A stretch of DNA of 6,035 nucleotides from Fibrobacterales bacterium (GTDB taxonomy: Bacteria; Fibrobacterota; Fibrobacteria; Fibrobacterales; Fibrobacteraceae): assembly GCA_025997455.1 (NCBI GenBank), contig BNUP01000127.1:1-6035 (forward strand). The letters run 5' to 3'. Below the pieces are notes generated by a model. It was not told where the DNA came from. It ran no database searches and saw nothing but the letters and a program-made list of their open reading frames with translations. The translations under genes were made by a program, and so were the position numbers. Shown here piece after piece: positions 5,740-6,035 of this stretch; the first letter of the stretch is position 1; every line of letters starts with the position of its first letter.

Positions 5740-6035
5740 GGTCTATCACAAAATAGAGAGAATTGCGGGCAATGTTATAACGGTTGCTGCAGATAATGTT
5801 ACCTACCACGAACTCGCACAGGTGCAAAGTCCGCAAGGGGTATCGCTTGCACAGGTGATTCGCTTAGATAACGGGCTTGTAGATTTGCAGGTTTTTGCGG
5901 GCAGCCGCGGAATCTCCACAGATTCTCAAGTCAGGTTTTTGGGTCGCCCTATGCAAGTTCCGTTTAGCGATTCCCTGCTTGGTCGCGTGTTTTCGGGAGC
6001 AGGTGAGCCGCGAGACAAGGGACCTGCGATTAACG
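5732..6035 (+). CDS. atpB: V-type ATP synthase/ATPase subunit B (5' part, cut by window edge)
   Basis: Regulatory, non-catalytic nucleotide-binding partner of subunit A in the A3B3 head. The first 101 codons are present, starting MHKVYHKIERIAGNVITV. They show the N-terminal beta-barrel with typical B-subunit phrases: YHELAQVQSPQG, SLAQVIRLDNGLVDLQVFAG, then FLGRPMQVPFSDSLLGRVF and SGAGEPRDKGP. The start codon lies inside the final codons of atpA (ATGCATAA holds the atpB start and the atpA stop), an 8-base overlap. The remainder, including the arginine finger region, is beyond the window. Also called ntpB. Confidence 0.95.
   Translation, partial: MHKVYHKIERIAGNVITVAADNVTYHELAQVQSPQGVSLAQVIRLDNGLVDLQVFAGSRGISTDSQVRFLGRPMQVPFSDSLLGRVFSGAGEPRDKGPAIN

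Overview
The window comes from a bacterium that uses a V/A-type (vacuolar/archaeal-type) rotary ATPase and has chemotaxis. Three genes of a V-ATPase operon are recognisable on the + strand in the order subunit E, a DUF2764-family protein, subunit A, followed by the start of subunit B. From what I know of the families, this order with a DUF2764 gene between E and A is typical of spirochetes (Treponema and relatives) and of Fibrobacterota. The dCache methyl-accepting chemotaxis protein (MCP) fits a motile, host- or gut-associated member of either group. I cannot choose between them from this sequence.

Layout. Bases 1-1951 (- strand) hold most of a large transmembrane MCP whose C-terminus runs off the left edge. 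Bases 1952-2224 are a divergent intergenic region carrying three consecutive stem-loops. Bases 2225-2827 encode V-ATPase subunit E, and 2850-3386 a DUF2764 protein. Bases 3387-4002 interrupt the ATPase operon: a palindromic repeat, a 71-residue small protein, and an overlapping nucleotidyltransferase gene that has lost its middle and is now a pseudogene. Bases 4003-5739 encode the catalytic A subunit (complete), and subunit B starts at 5732, overlapping atpA by 8 bases and running off the right edge.

Function. Subunits A and B form the A3B3 ATPase head and E is part of the peripheral stalk. The DUF2764 protein is a conserved operon partner of unknown role. The MCP is transcribed away from the operon and is probably functionally separate.

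The most unusual features are two. First, a family of palindromic repeats (one near-certain pair, a probable third copy) sits in both intergenic regions; the two best copies are in opposite orientation and differ by compensatory changes in their stems. Second, the decayed two-gene nucleotidyltransferase module sits inside an otherwise conserved ATPase operon. I found no tRNA, rRNA, CRISPR array or intact insertion sequence.
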